From the NCBI GenBank assembly GCA_028694545.1, contig JAQVKV010000123.1, forward strand, positions 1-6,821: 6,821 nt of DNA, written 5' to 3'. The notes beneath the pieces were generated by a model. It was not told the origin of the DNA, ran no database searches, and saw only the letters and a program-made list of their open reading frames with translations. Shown here in pieces: positions 1 to 5,597 of the stretch. Each line of letters opens with the position of its first letter. Position 1 is the first letter of the stretch. The translations under genes and the position numbers were made by a program. Source of the DNA: Zavarzinia sp. (GTDB lineage: Bacteria > Pseudomonadota > Alphaproteobacteria > Zavarziniales > Zavarziniaceae).

Positions 1-70
1 CACCGCCGTCGCCAAGGGCACGGATGTGGACCAGCCGCGCAACCTGGCGAAATCGGTGACGGTCGAATAG
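1..70 (+). CDS. glmS: GlmS, glutamine--fructose-6-phosphate aminotransferase (C-terminal end only)
   Basis: Only the last 22 complete codons are present, read from base 2 and ending in TAG at 68-70. They encode a tail containing KGTDVDQPRNLAKSVTVE, which is essentially the invariant C-terminus of GlmS. The enzyme makes glucosamine-6-phosphate from fructose-6-phosphate and glutamine in the cytosol, the first step toward UDP-GlcNAc for peptidoglycan and lipopolysaccharide. The tail belongs to the second sugar-isomerase (SIS) domain, and the near C-terminal KGTDVD..RNLAKSVTVE segment lies at the fructose-6-phosphate site in the family. Everything upstream, including the glutaminase domain, is outside the window. 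It converges on the DUF3830 gene, and no convincing intrinsic terminator is visible in the 48 bases between the two stops. The identification rests on a short but very characteristic sequence. Confidence 0.9.
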   Translation, partial: TAVAKGTDVDQPRNLAKSVTVE

Positions 71-71
71 G

Positions 72-131
72 GCTCAGCTCAACCCCGCTCAGCTCAACCC
101 CGCTCAGGCCAATACCGCTCAGGCCAATTCG
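72..131. repeat. Four tandem copies of a 15-bp unit spanning a stop codon
   Basis: The units are 72-86 and 87-101 (both GCTCAGCTCAACCCC, identical), 102-116 (GCTCAGGCCAATACC) and 117-131 (GCTCAGGCCAATTCG). The copy at 117-131 covers the last codons and TGA stop of the DUF3830 gene on the minus strand. Because the period is a multiple of three, each copy places a TGA in the same minus-strand frame, at 121-119, 106-104, 91-89 and 76-74. The array looks like slippage duplication of the gene's 3' end into the gap before glmS, followed by drift. Each unit lacks an extended inverted repeat, so it does not look like a terminator. Confidence 0.9.
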
Positions 132-532
132 AAGCGGATGTCCTGGGCGCCGTCCCACAGGGTCTTCTTGCCGAGTGCGACGAGGTTCTCGAGGCCGCCG
201 GTGAGCGTCACGAAGTGGTTGCCGGCGAGCTGGCCCATCTTGCTGGCGAAATGGACGCCGCCATAGGCAAGCAGGATCTCGGTCTCGGAAATGCCGCCCG
301 GATAGAGGACGATCTGGCCGGGCGCCGGATAGGACGTGTGATTCTCGTAGCCGACGCCGAAATCGAGGTCGCCCAGCGGCATCCACACGCCTTCGCCGCT
401 CCAGCGCACATGGACGACCTTGCTGACGAAGGGCATGTGGCGGCGGAAGGCGGCGCAGGTCTTGGGCGCCAGTTCCTCTTCCAGCCTGGCGTCGAACGTA
501 TAGGGGCCCGCGATCACGCGCAGTTTGGTCAT
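119..532 (-). CDS. DUF3830 family protein (cyclophilin-like fold), function unknown
   Basis: This 137-residue cytosolic protein has no signal peptide or membrane segment. I recognise the DUF3830 pattern: TFDARLEEELAPKTCAAF (12-29), HVRWSGE (41-47), PLGD (52-55), GYENHTSYPAPGQ (61-73), YPGGISETEI (77-86) and GQLAGNHF (100-107). The family is known as a compact beta-barrel resembling cyclophilin; its biochemical role is not established, and I do not claim prolyl isomerase activity. The length is normal for a single-domain member. The ATG at 532-530 is supported by a GGAGA ribosome-binding site at 543-539, six bases upstream. The gene is monocistronic here, convergent with glmS and divergent from the ABC-F gene, so context says nothing about a substrate. 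Its TGA stop lies inside a 15-bp tandem repeat that has duplicated the stop downstream. Confidence 0.85.
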   Translation of the reverse strand: MTKLRVIAGPYTFDARLEEELAPKTCAAFRRHMPFVSKVVHVRWSGEGVWMPLGDLDFGVGYENHTSYPAPGQIVLYPGGISETEILLAYGGVHFASKMGQLAGNHFVTLTGGLENLVALGKKTLWDGAQDIRFELA

Positions 533-594
533 CGATGCTCTCCAATAGGGGCGCGGGGGCCGCGCCTTGTCCCCGCCGAGGCTATTACGGAATC

Positions 595-639
595 GCCGAA
601 ACCCTAGCAGGCAGTTCCGGAAAGAGTTTTCGGCTTTTT
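595..639 (+). terminator. Terminator-like hairpin(s) followed by T5, upstream of the ABC-F gene
   Basis: TTTTCGGC at 627-634 is followed directly by five T (635-639). Two different upstream arms can pair with it. CCGGAAA at 617-623 pairs with 627-633 (seven pairs, one of them G-U, loop GAG). GCCGAAA at 595-601 pairs perfectly with 628-634 (seven pairs, 26-base loop). The two pairings exclude each other. The U-tract is present only in the + direction, so a terminator here would act on transcripts heading into the ABC-F gene. That makes it either an attenuator or a weak, fortuitous structure. The stem is modest in strength. The structure is visible in the sequence; termination is inferred. Confidence 0.35.
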
Positions 640-644
640 CGAGG

Positions 645-686
645 GATCGGCTCCGGGGCTTGAAAGATGGAGCCCCGTGCCCGATC
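645..686 (+). other. Long potential RNA stem-loop in the ABC-F leader
   Basis: GATCGG (645-650) pairs with CCGATC (681-686), and CGGGGCT (654-660) pairs with AGCCCCG (671-677). This gives 13 Watson-Crick pairs separated by a 3x3 internal loop that holds one possible U-G pair, capped by a 10-base loop (661-670). There is no T-tract on either side, so it is not an intrinsic terminator by itself. A competing six-pair fold is possible (GGCTCC 649-654 with GGAGCC 669-674). A seven-codon open frame (667-690, MEPRARS) starts in the loop and runs through the 3' arm, but it has no good ribosome-binding site. The structure lies about 95 bases before the ABC-F start codon. Confidence 0.45.
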
Positions 687-765
687 TTGAAGCCTGCCCG
701 TCATGACCGGAGTATCGCCGACATGGACATCTCTCTCGCTGCCTTCACCCCTTCGGTTTCGCTGC

Positions 766-771
766 GAGAAG
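766..771 (+). promoter_or_regulatory. Probable ribosome-binding site deciding the ABC-F start
   Basis: GAGAAG lies nine bases before the ATG at 781. It is a modest purine-rich match. The in-frame ATG at 703 has nothing comparable, and the extra 26 residues it would add (rich in Ser, Pro and Arg) do not resemble an ABC-F N-terminus. Homology places the start at MPASVSLARLSW, where the first beta strand of the ATPase begins. Confidence 0.5.
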
Positions 772-780
772 TTTCGTCCC

Positions 781-2367
781 ATGCCCGCCTCCGTTTCCCT
801 TGCCCGCCTGTCGTGGACCACGCCTGACGGCACCCCGCTTTTCACCGATCTTAGCCTGAATTTCGGGCTCGAACGGACCGGCCTCGTCGGGCGCAACGGG
901 ACCGGCAAGACGACCCTGCTGCGCCTGATCGCTGGTGCATTGTGCCCACGCGCGGGCAATGTTCGGGTCACGGGCACGATCGGCCTCCTGCGGCAGGACA
1001 TTGATGCTGACACCGGGGACACGATCGCCGATCTCTTCGGGGTGGCGCCGGCGCTGGCCCTTTTGGCAAGGGCGGCGGCGGGCCGTGGTGATCCCGCCGC
1101 CCTGGCGGAAGCCGACTGGACCCTGCCGGCCCGGATCGAGGCGGCTTTGCGGCGTTGCGGTCTGCCGGTCGAACCCGATGCGCCGCTCGCCGCGCTGTCC
1201 GGCGGGCAGCGGACCCGGGCGGGACTGGCCGCGCTCATCTTCGCCGCGCCGGACTTCCTGCTGCTGGACGAGCCGACCAACAATCTGGACCGGGACGGTC
1301 GCGACGCGGTGATCGGGCTCCTGCGGGCGTGGCGTGGCGGCGCCATCGTGGCCAGCCATGATCGGGCCCTGCTCGAGGAAATGGATGCGATCGTCGAACT
1401 GACGACGCTGGGCGCCACCCGCCATGGCGGGCCATACAGCGCCTTCCGGGCCCGGAAGGCAGCAGTGCTGGAGGCCGCCCGTCGCGATCTCGCCGATGCT
1501 GAAAGGAACCACGCCGAAACCCGGCGCCGGGCCCAGCAGGCGGCCGAGCGCAAGGCACGCAAGGATGGCGCGGGCAAGCGGGCGCGGGCGAGGGGGGATC
1601 AACCCAAGATCCTGATGGACGCTGCCAAGGGGCGGTCCGAGGCCTCGGGCGGCGCCAACGCGCGTCTGCGGGAAGCGCGGGAGGACGAGGTCCGGGAAGC
1701 CCTGGCCCGTGCCCGCTGCCGGATCGAAGTGCTTCAACCCCTGAGTATGGATATCCCCCCGACGGGGCTGCCGGCGGGGCGGCTGGTGCTGCGCCTCGAC
1801 GGGGTGACCGGCGGGCACGACCCGGCACATCCCGTCATCCGTGATGTCTCCCTGACCGTGACCGGGCCCGAGCGCATCGCGATCACCGGCCCGAACGGCA
1901 GCGGCAAGACCACCTTGCTGTCGCTGTGCCTGGGGCGGCTGGCACCGCTTTCGGGCACGGTCGAGCGGCGGGTGCCCTGCGCGTTGCTCGACCAGCACTT
2001 GGGCATGCTCGATCCGGCCCTGTCCCTGCGGCAGAATTTCCTGCGCCTCAACCCGGCGGTCGGCGAGAATCAGTGCCACGCGGCGCTGGCCCGCTTTCGC
2101 TTCCGGGCTAGGGATGCGCTGCGCATCGTGGGGGGCTTGAGTGGTGGCGAGAGGATGCGCGCCGGCCTCGCCTGCACCCTGGGGCGAGCCGATCCGCCGT
2201 CGCTGCTTGTGCTGGACGAGCCGACCAATCATCTCGATATCGACGGGCTGGAGGCGTTGGAAGCGGCGCTCTTCGCCTACGACGGCGCGCTCCTCGTGGT
2301 CAGCCACGACGAGATGTTCCTCGAAACGCTGGATCTCGACAGGCGCGTGGCGCTGGGTGCGGTATAA
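781..2367 (+). CDS. ABC-F family ATPase, translation-associated type (duplicated ATP-binding cassette)
   Basis: The 528-residue cytosolic protein has two ATP-binding cassettes and no membrane segment, as in the ABC-F family, whose members act on the ribosome rather than in transport. Cassette 1 has Walker A GRNGTGKTT (37-45), Q-loop Q72, signature LSGGQRTR (139-146), Walker B with LLLDEPTNNLD (160-170) and switch SHD (192-194). Cassette 2 has GPNGSGKTT (370-378), Q-loop Q405, LSGGERMR (453-460), LVLDEPTNHLD (476-486) and SHD (508-510). All catalytic elements look intact. The linker, about 222-333, is charged and very basic around 248-271 (RRRAQQAAERKARK, then KRARARGDQPK), fitting the ribosome- or tRNA-contacting region. 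The protein stops 18 residues after the second SHD, so it lacks the C-terminal extension of Uup. The subfamily (EttA, YbiT, YheS, Uup or resistance type) cannot be settled by eye. The GNAT gene follows after 30 bases, suggesting one transcript. Confidence 0.9.
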   Translation: MPASVSLARLSWTTPDGTPLFTDLSLNFGLERTGLVGRNGTGKTTLLRLIAGALCPRAGNVRVTGTIGLLRQDIDADTGDTIADLFGVAPALALLARAAAGRGDPAALAEADWTLPARIEAALRRCGLPVEPDAPLAALSGGQRTRAGLAALIFAAPDFLLLDEPTNNLDRDGRDAVIGLLRAWRGGAIVASHDRALLEEMDAIVELTTLGATRHGGPYSAFRARKAAVLEAARRDLADAERNHAETRRRAQQAAERKARKDGAGKRARARGDQPKILMDAAKGRSEASGGANARLREAREDEVREALARARCRIEVLQPLSMDIPPTGLPAGRLVLRLDGVTGGHDPAHPVIRDVSLTVTGPERIAITGPNGSGKTTLLSLCLGRLAPLSGTVERRVPCALLDQHLGMLDPALSLRQNFLRLNPAVGENQCHAALARFRFRARDALRIVGGLSGGERMRAGLACTLGRADPPSLLVLDEPTNHLDIDGLEALEAALFAYDGALLVVSHDEMFLETLDLDRRVALGAV

Positions 2368-2397
2368 GGGGCGCCCCGTCCGACCCGAGGTGCGCAC

Positions 2398-2907
2398 ATG
2401 GACAAGGACATCACGCTGCGATCGGCCACGCCCGCCGATTACCAGGCCATGGCGACCCTGTTCCGGGAATCGGTCCACCGGGGGGCGGCGCGGGATTACG
2501 ACGCGGAGCAGCGCGCGGCCTGGGCGCCGGTGGAAATGGATATGGCGGCCTTCGCCGCGCGTCAGGACCTGTGCCGGGTCTGGATCGCGGAGCGGGCAGG
2601 GGCGATGGCGGGTTTCGTCACCTCAAGGGACGACGGGCTGGTCGACATGCTCTTCGTCCATCCCGATCATCTTCGGCGTGGCGTCGGCCGCCGTCTCCTC
2701 GAGATCATCGAAACCGAGGCCCGGCGCGCGGGCCGCGCGGGCCTGTACGCCAACGTCAGCCTGACGGCCCGGTCGCTCTTCGAGGCTTGCGGTTTCCAGG
2801 TCATGGCGGACCAGGTGGTCGAGCTGCGGGGCCGGCGCTTCCGTAATTTCCATATGGTCCGGCGGCTCGATCGAGGCGCTGGGACAGTCGTCGACACCGA
2901 GCGCTAG
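2398..2907 (+). CDS. GNAT family N-acetyltransferase
   Basis: This 169-residue protein has the Gcn5-related acetyltransferase layout. It begins with ITLRSATPADYQAM (5-18), followed by a helical segment with EQRAAWAP (37-44), then strand 4 MLFVHPDHL (84-92) leading into acetyl-CoA motif A RRGVGRRLLE (93-102), and LFEACGFQV (127-135) as motif B. Such enzymes move an acetyl group from acetyl-CoA to an amine on a protein, small molecule or antibiotic; the substrate here is unknown. The EQRAAWAP and VELRGRRFRNFHM (141-153) segments recall YafP-type GNATs. Position 92 is Leu where motif A more often has Gln or Arg. The ATG is backed by GAGG at 2387-2390, seven bases upstream. The gene starts 30 bases after the ABC-F stop with no terminator visible between, so co-transcription is likely. 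Its TAG shares a CTAG with the convergent gene's TAG. Confidence 0.85.
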   Translation: MDKDITLRSATPADYQAMATLFRESVHRGAARDYDAEQRAAWAPVEMDMAAFAARQDLCRVWIAERAGAMAGFVTSRDDGLVDMLFVHPDHLRRGVGRRLLEIIETEARRAGRAGLYANVSLTARSLFEACGFQVMADQVVELRGRRFRNFHMVRRLDRGAGTVVDTER

Positions 2908-3344
2908 GGGTTCCGGATTGCCGGCGCGCCAGCCATAGGCCAGGCGGTCGGGATGCCCGTATTCTCGGGCACGCCGGCGATCGCGTAGAGGCGTTCGCGT
3001 CCGGTCCTGCCGCCGACGGCGAAACAGCTCGGATCGTCCTGGTTCAGGGCGGAGTAGGCGAAGCAGATGACCGGCGTGCCCTGCGCGAAGATGCCGAAGT
3101 CGAGGCTCAGTTCCTCGATCCACCAGCGGCCGGAATATAGGCACTGGTGGACGAAATAGGCGGTCTGGCCGTCGGGCGCGTAATATTCCTTGAATTCGTC
3201 GCCGTTGAGAAAACGGCCATAGACCGTGCGGTCGCTGAACAGGTTCTGCAGGCGTTCCGCGTCCCGGATCACGTCGACATCCGCGCGCGCGCCTCCCGGC
3301 GTTGCCGCCGTGACGAGAAAAGCGAGGGCGAGACGACGCACCAT
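2904..3344 (-). CDS. Small exported protein of unknown function
   Basis: This 146-residue protein has a clear Sec-type signal peptide: MVRRLALAFLV core, cleavage expected after ARA (19-21), leaving a mature protein starting DVDVIRD of about 125 residues, probably periplasmic. I do not recognise the family with confidence. The pattern TVYGRFLNGDEFKEYYAPDG (40-59), then HQCLYSGRWWIEE (66-78), VICFAY (92-97) and PSCFAV (105-110) resembles small alphaproteobacterial periplasmic proteins, some annotated DUF995-like. Three cysteines (68, 94, 107) would allow one disulfide. The C-terminus is rich in Pro and Ala. The ATG has a strong ribosome-binding site, AGGGAGG at 3360-3354, nine bases upstream. 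The gene stands alone, divergent from gabD across 124 bases, and its stop overlaps that of the GNAT gene. Confidence 0.75.
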   Translation of the reverse strand: MVRRLALAFLVTAATPGGARADVDVIRDAERLQNLFSDRTVYGRFLNGDEFKEYYAPDGQTAYFVHQCLYSGRWWIEELSLDFGIFAQGTPVICFAYSALNQDDPSCFAVGGRTGRERLYAIAGVPENTGIPTAWPMAGAPAIRNP

Positions 3345-3457
3345 GGATCCGGGCCTCCCTGAAGGTCACCGGTCTGATATGCGTCTTCCGAAGGGACATT
3401 GAAAGGGGCGGGGCTTTTATCCCCGGCGCGGGCGGCCTTAAGATGTGCCCTCAAACC

Positions 3458-3463
3458 GGGAGG
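3458..3463 (+). promoter_or_regulatory. Ribosome-binding site deciding the gabD start
   Basis: GGGAGG lies five bases before the ATG at 3469. The frame is open eight codons further back to a GTG at 3445, but that start has no comparable site and would translate through this one. The 124-base divergent spacer (3345-3468) must hold the promoters of both gabD and the exported-protein gene. A TTGAAA at 3399-3404 is a possible -35 element, but I find no convincing -10 at the right distance on either strand. Confidence 0.75.
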
Positions 3464-3468
3464 CATTC

Positions 3469-4929
3469 ATGGTCGCGCTGAAGGATTCGGCATTGTTCCG
3501 CGAGCGGAACTTCGTCGGTGGCGAATGGATCGGGGCCGACGACGGCGCCGTGATCGAGGTGAACAATCCGGCGACCCTGGAAATCCTGGGCACCGTGCCG
3601 CGCGCCGGCAAGGCCGAGACCGCTCGCGCCATCGCCGCCGCCGACATCGCCCTGCCGGCCTGGCGGCGCCGCACGGCGAAGGAGCGCGCGCAGGTGCTGC
3701 GCCGCTTCGCCGACCTCATGATGGCGAACCAGGACGATCTCGCCCTGCTCATGACCGCCGAACAGGGCAAGCCGCTGGCGGAAGCGAAGGGCGAAGTGGC
3801 CTATGCCGCCTCTTTCCTCGAATGGTTCGGGGAAGAGGCGAAGCGGATCTACGGCGAAACCATCCCGTCGCACGCGGCGGACAAGCGCATCATCGTCACG
3901 CGCGAGCCGGTCGGCGTCGTCGCCGCGATCACGCCGTGGAACTTCCCCTCGGCCATGATCACCCGGAAGATCGGGCCGGCGCTGGCGGCCGGCTGTACCG
4001 TCGTGGTGAAGCCCGCCAGCCAGACGCCGTTTTCCGCGCTGGCCCTTGCCGAACTGGGCTCGCGGGCCGGCCTGCCGCCGGGCGTGCTAAACGTCGTCAC
4101 CGGTTCCGCCGGGGCGATCGGCGGCGAGCTGACCGCCAACCCCATCGTGCGCAAGCTGACCTTCACCGGCTCGACCGAGGTGGGCAAGGTGCTGATGGCG
4201 CAATGCGCCGCGACGGTGAAAAAGGTCAGCCTCGAACTCGGTGGCAATGCGCCTTTCATCGTCTTCGACGATGCGGATCTCGACGCCGCGGTCGAAGGCG
4301 CCATCGCCTCCAAATACCGCAACACGGGCCAGACCTGCGTCTGCGCCAACCGCCTTCTCGTGCAGGACGGGGTCTATGACGCCTTCGCCGAGAAGCTGGG
4401 GCGGGCCGTCGCCGGTCTCAAGGTCGGAAACGGCGTCGAGAGCGGGGTGACCCAGGGCCCGCTCATCGACATGAAGGCGGTGGCCAAGGTCGAACAGCAC
4501 ATCGCCGACGCGCTGGCGAAGGGGGCGAAGATCGCGACCGGCGGCAAGCGCCATGCCCTTGGCGGGTCCTTCTTCGAGCCGACGGTGCTGACCGGTGTCA
4601 CGCCGCAGATGGCGGTCGCGCGCGAGGAAACCTTCGGCCCGCTCGCCCCCCTGTTCCGCTTCTCCGATGAGGAACAGGCGATCCGCATGGCGAACGACAC
4701 GGAATTCGGCCTCGCCTCCTATTTCTATGCCCGCGACGTCGGCCGCATCTTCCGCGTCGCGGAGGCGCTGGAATACGGCATCGTCGGCATCAACTCCGGT
4801 CTGATCTCGACCGAGGTGGCGCCGTTCGGCGGCATGAAGGAGTCCGGGATCGGGCGCGAGGGCTCGTCCCATGGCATCGACGATTATGTCGAGATGAAAT
4901 ATCTCTGCCTCGCGGGGCTCGACCGGTGA
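3469..4929 (+). CDS. gabD: Succinate-semialdehyde dehydrogenase GabD
   Basis: This 486-residue aldehyde dehydrogenase oxidises succinate semialdehyde to succinate with NAD(P)+, the last step of GABA degradation, in the cytosol. Its sequence follows E. coli GabD closely throughout, with normal length. The catalytic set is intact: PWNFP with oxyanion Asn158, cofactor Lys181 in VVKPASQTPFSALALAEL, GSTEVGK (234-240), general base Glu256 in LELGGNAPFIVFDDADLD, nucleophile Cys290 in GQTCVCANR and EETFGPLAPLF near 386. The KPAS signature is usual in GabD enzymes that can use NADP+. Cys292 follows the nucleophile by two residues, the pair that forms a regulatory disulfide in human SSADH. Here it sits in an operon with glutathione reductase. 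No gabT transaminase is adjacent, so the semialdehyde source lies elsewhere. The stop overlaps the next gene's GTG by four bases (GTGA). Related glutarate-semialdehyde dehydrogenases are an alternative. Confidence 0.92.
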   Translation: MVALKDSALFRERNFVGGEWIGADDGAVIEVNNPATLEILGTVPRAGKAETARAIAAADIALPAWRRRTAKERAQVLRRFADLMMANQDDLALLMTAEQGKPLAEAKGEVAYAASFLEWFGEEAKRIYGETIPSHAADKRIIVTREPVGVVAAITPWNFPSAMITRKIGPALAAGCTVVVKPASQTPFSALALAELGSRAGLPPGVLNVVTGSAGAIGGELTANPIVRKLTFTGSTEVGKVLMAQCAATVKKVSLELGGNAPFIVFDDADLDAAVEGAIASKYRNTGQTCVCANRLLVQDGVYDAFAEKLGRAVAGLKVGNGVESGVTQGPLIDMKAVAKVEQHIADALAKGAKIATGGKRHALGGSFFEPTVLTGVTPQMAVAREETFGPLAPLFRFSDEEQAIRMANDTEFGLASYFYARDVGRIFRVAEALEYGIVGINSGLISTEVAPFGGMKESGIGREGSSHGIDDYVEMKYLCLAGLDR

Positions 4930-5597
4930 ACGCCGATTTCCCGGTTCTCGCCGGCGACACGCTGATCAATTGGCTGGTGGACGCCGGCGGCGTTGCCCGT
5001 GCGGACGGTTCCACCGGGCGCCTGCCCATGGTCACCCTCGGTCTTGCGGAGGCGGCCGAGGTGCAGGGCCGCGTGCTCGGCCTCGTCGAGGGACGGGGGG
5101 GAGCGGAATGGCTGGTGCTGATCGACGGGGTCGAACTCCATCACGTCCGGATCGCGGACATCAGCCGCGTCAGCCTGTCGGTCGAGGCTCTCCGCACCAT
5201 GGCCGAGGCACCGGGCAAGGCGACCGTGCCGGGGCGGCTCGACCTCGTGCGGCGCGCGGCGGCGATCGCGGCGGCGGTGCAGGCGGAATTGGCCGCCCCC
5301 TTCTCGATCGATCTCGCTTTCGACCATTTTCCGGAAGATGGTGCCTCGCTCGGCGCGATCGATCTGGCGCTCGATGCGCTGGCGGAAGCCCTGCGGCGCA
5401 TGACGGCGACGCCCCTTGGCACCGGGCATCTCAGTGTCCACATCAGGAGCGTGCAGGTCACCCTGGCCGGCACGGCGCCGGCGGGGATCACGCGTCAGGA
5501 CAACAGGCTGATCGTTCGACTGCCCGATACGGGCGGGGCCGTTGGCTTCATTGACGGTGAAACTCTGTTCCGGGAACTTCAGGCGATTTTTTCATGA
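4926..5597 (+). CDS. Unrecognised protein co-translated between gabD and gor
   Basis: This is a 223-residue protein whose family I do not recognise. It starts with GTG at 4926 inside the gabD stop (GTGA) and ends in the start codon of gor (ATGA at 5594-5597), so it is probably translationally coupled on both sides. A GGGG at 4914-4917 is a weak ribosome-binding site. There is no signal peptide, no membrane segment and no cysteine, so it is probably cytosolic and not itself a thiol protein. The N-terminal part (about 1-85) looks beta-rich, with VTLGLAEAAEVQGRVLGLVEG (36-56) and EWLVLIDGVELHHVRIADIS (61-80). The middle (about 85-160) is Ala/Leu-rich and helical, and the C-terminal part has strands HLSVHIRSVQVTL (168-180) and RLIVRLP (194-200). 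Composition and codon use match the neighbours, and both junctions are tight, so I consider it a real gene despite having no function to assign. Confidence 0.8.
   Translation: MNADFPVLAGDTLINWLVDAGGVARADGSTGRLPMVTLGLAEAAEVQGRVLGLVEGRGGAEWLVLIDGVELHHVRIADISRVSLSVEALRTMAEAPGKATVPGRLDLVRRAAAIAAAVQAELAAPFSIDLAFDHFPEDGASLGAIDLALDALAEALRRMTATPLGTGHLSVHIRSVQVTLAGTAPAGITRQDNRLIVRLPDTGGAVGFIDGETLFRELQAIFS

Noticed and set aside
723..827. 34-codon ORF (starting MDISLAAF) overlapping the ABC-F start as a possible leader peptide
   Set aside because: There is no ribosome-binding site, and it lies in a different frame over the conserved ABC-F N-terminus. Its openness is explained by base composition.
2368..2377. 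GGGGCGCCCC palindrome just after the ABC-F stop as a terminator or operator
   Set aside because: It is too short to form a stable hairpin with a normal loop, has no T-tract, and lies in a 30-base gap between probably co-transcribed genes.
745..2478. Minus-strand open frame of 577 codons opposite the ABC-F gene, and a second minus frame at 585-1577
   Set aside because: Long antisense frames are expected opposite GC-rich genes because stop codons are rare there. The translations are Arg/Pro/Gly-rich without domain motifs, while the + strand shows complete ABC-F motifs.
3410..3424. GGGG...CCCC dyad in the divergent spacer
   Set aside because: Four or five G-C pairs in GC-rich DNA are expected by chance and no associated element is visible.
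3399..3443. TTGAAA (3399-3404) with TTTTAT or CTTAAG downstream as the gabD promoter
   Set aside because: Spacing to the first candidate -10 is too short (10 bases), the second matches poorly and is 32 bases away; not enough to annotate.
3399..4379. Plus-strand open frame of 326 codons overlapping the start of gabD, and minus frames at 3849-4349 and 4087-4872
   Set aside because: These are out-of-frame shadows of gabD. The translations are low-complexity and Arg-rich, and GabD catalytic residues occupy the true frame throughout.
4970..5554. Alternative plus-strand frame of 194 codons inside the unknown gene
   Set aside because: It is extremely Arg/Gly-rich, has no ribosome-binding site and lacks the overlapping start/stop junctions that support the 4926-5597 frame.
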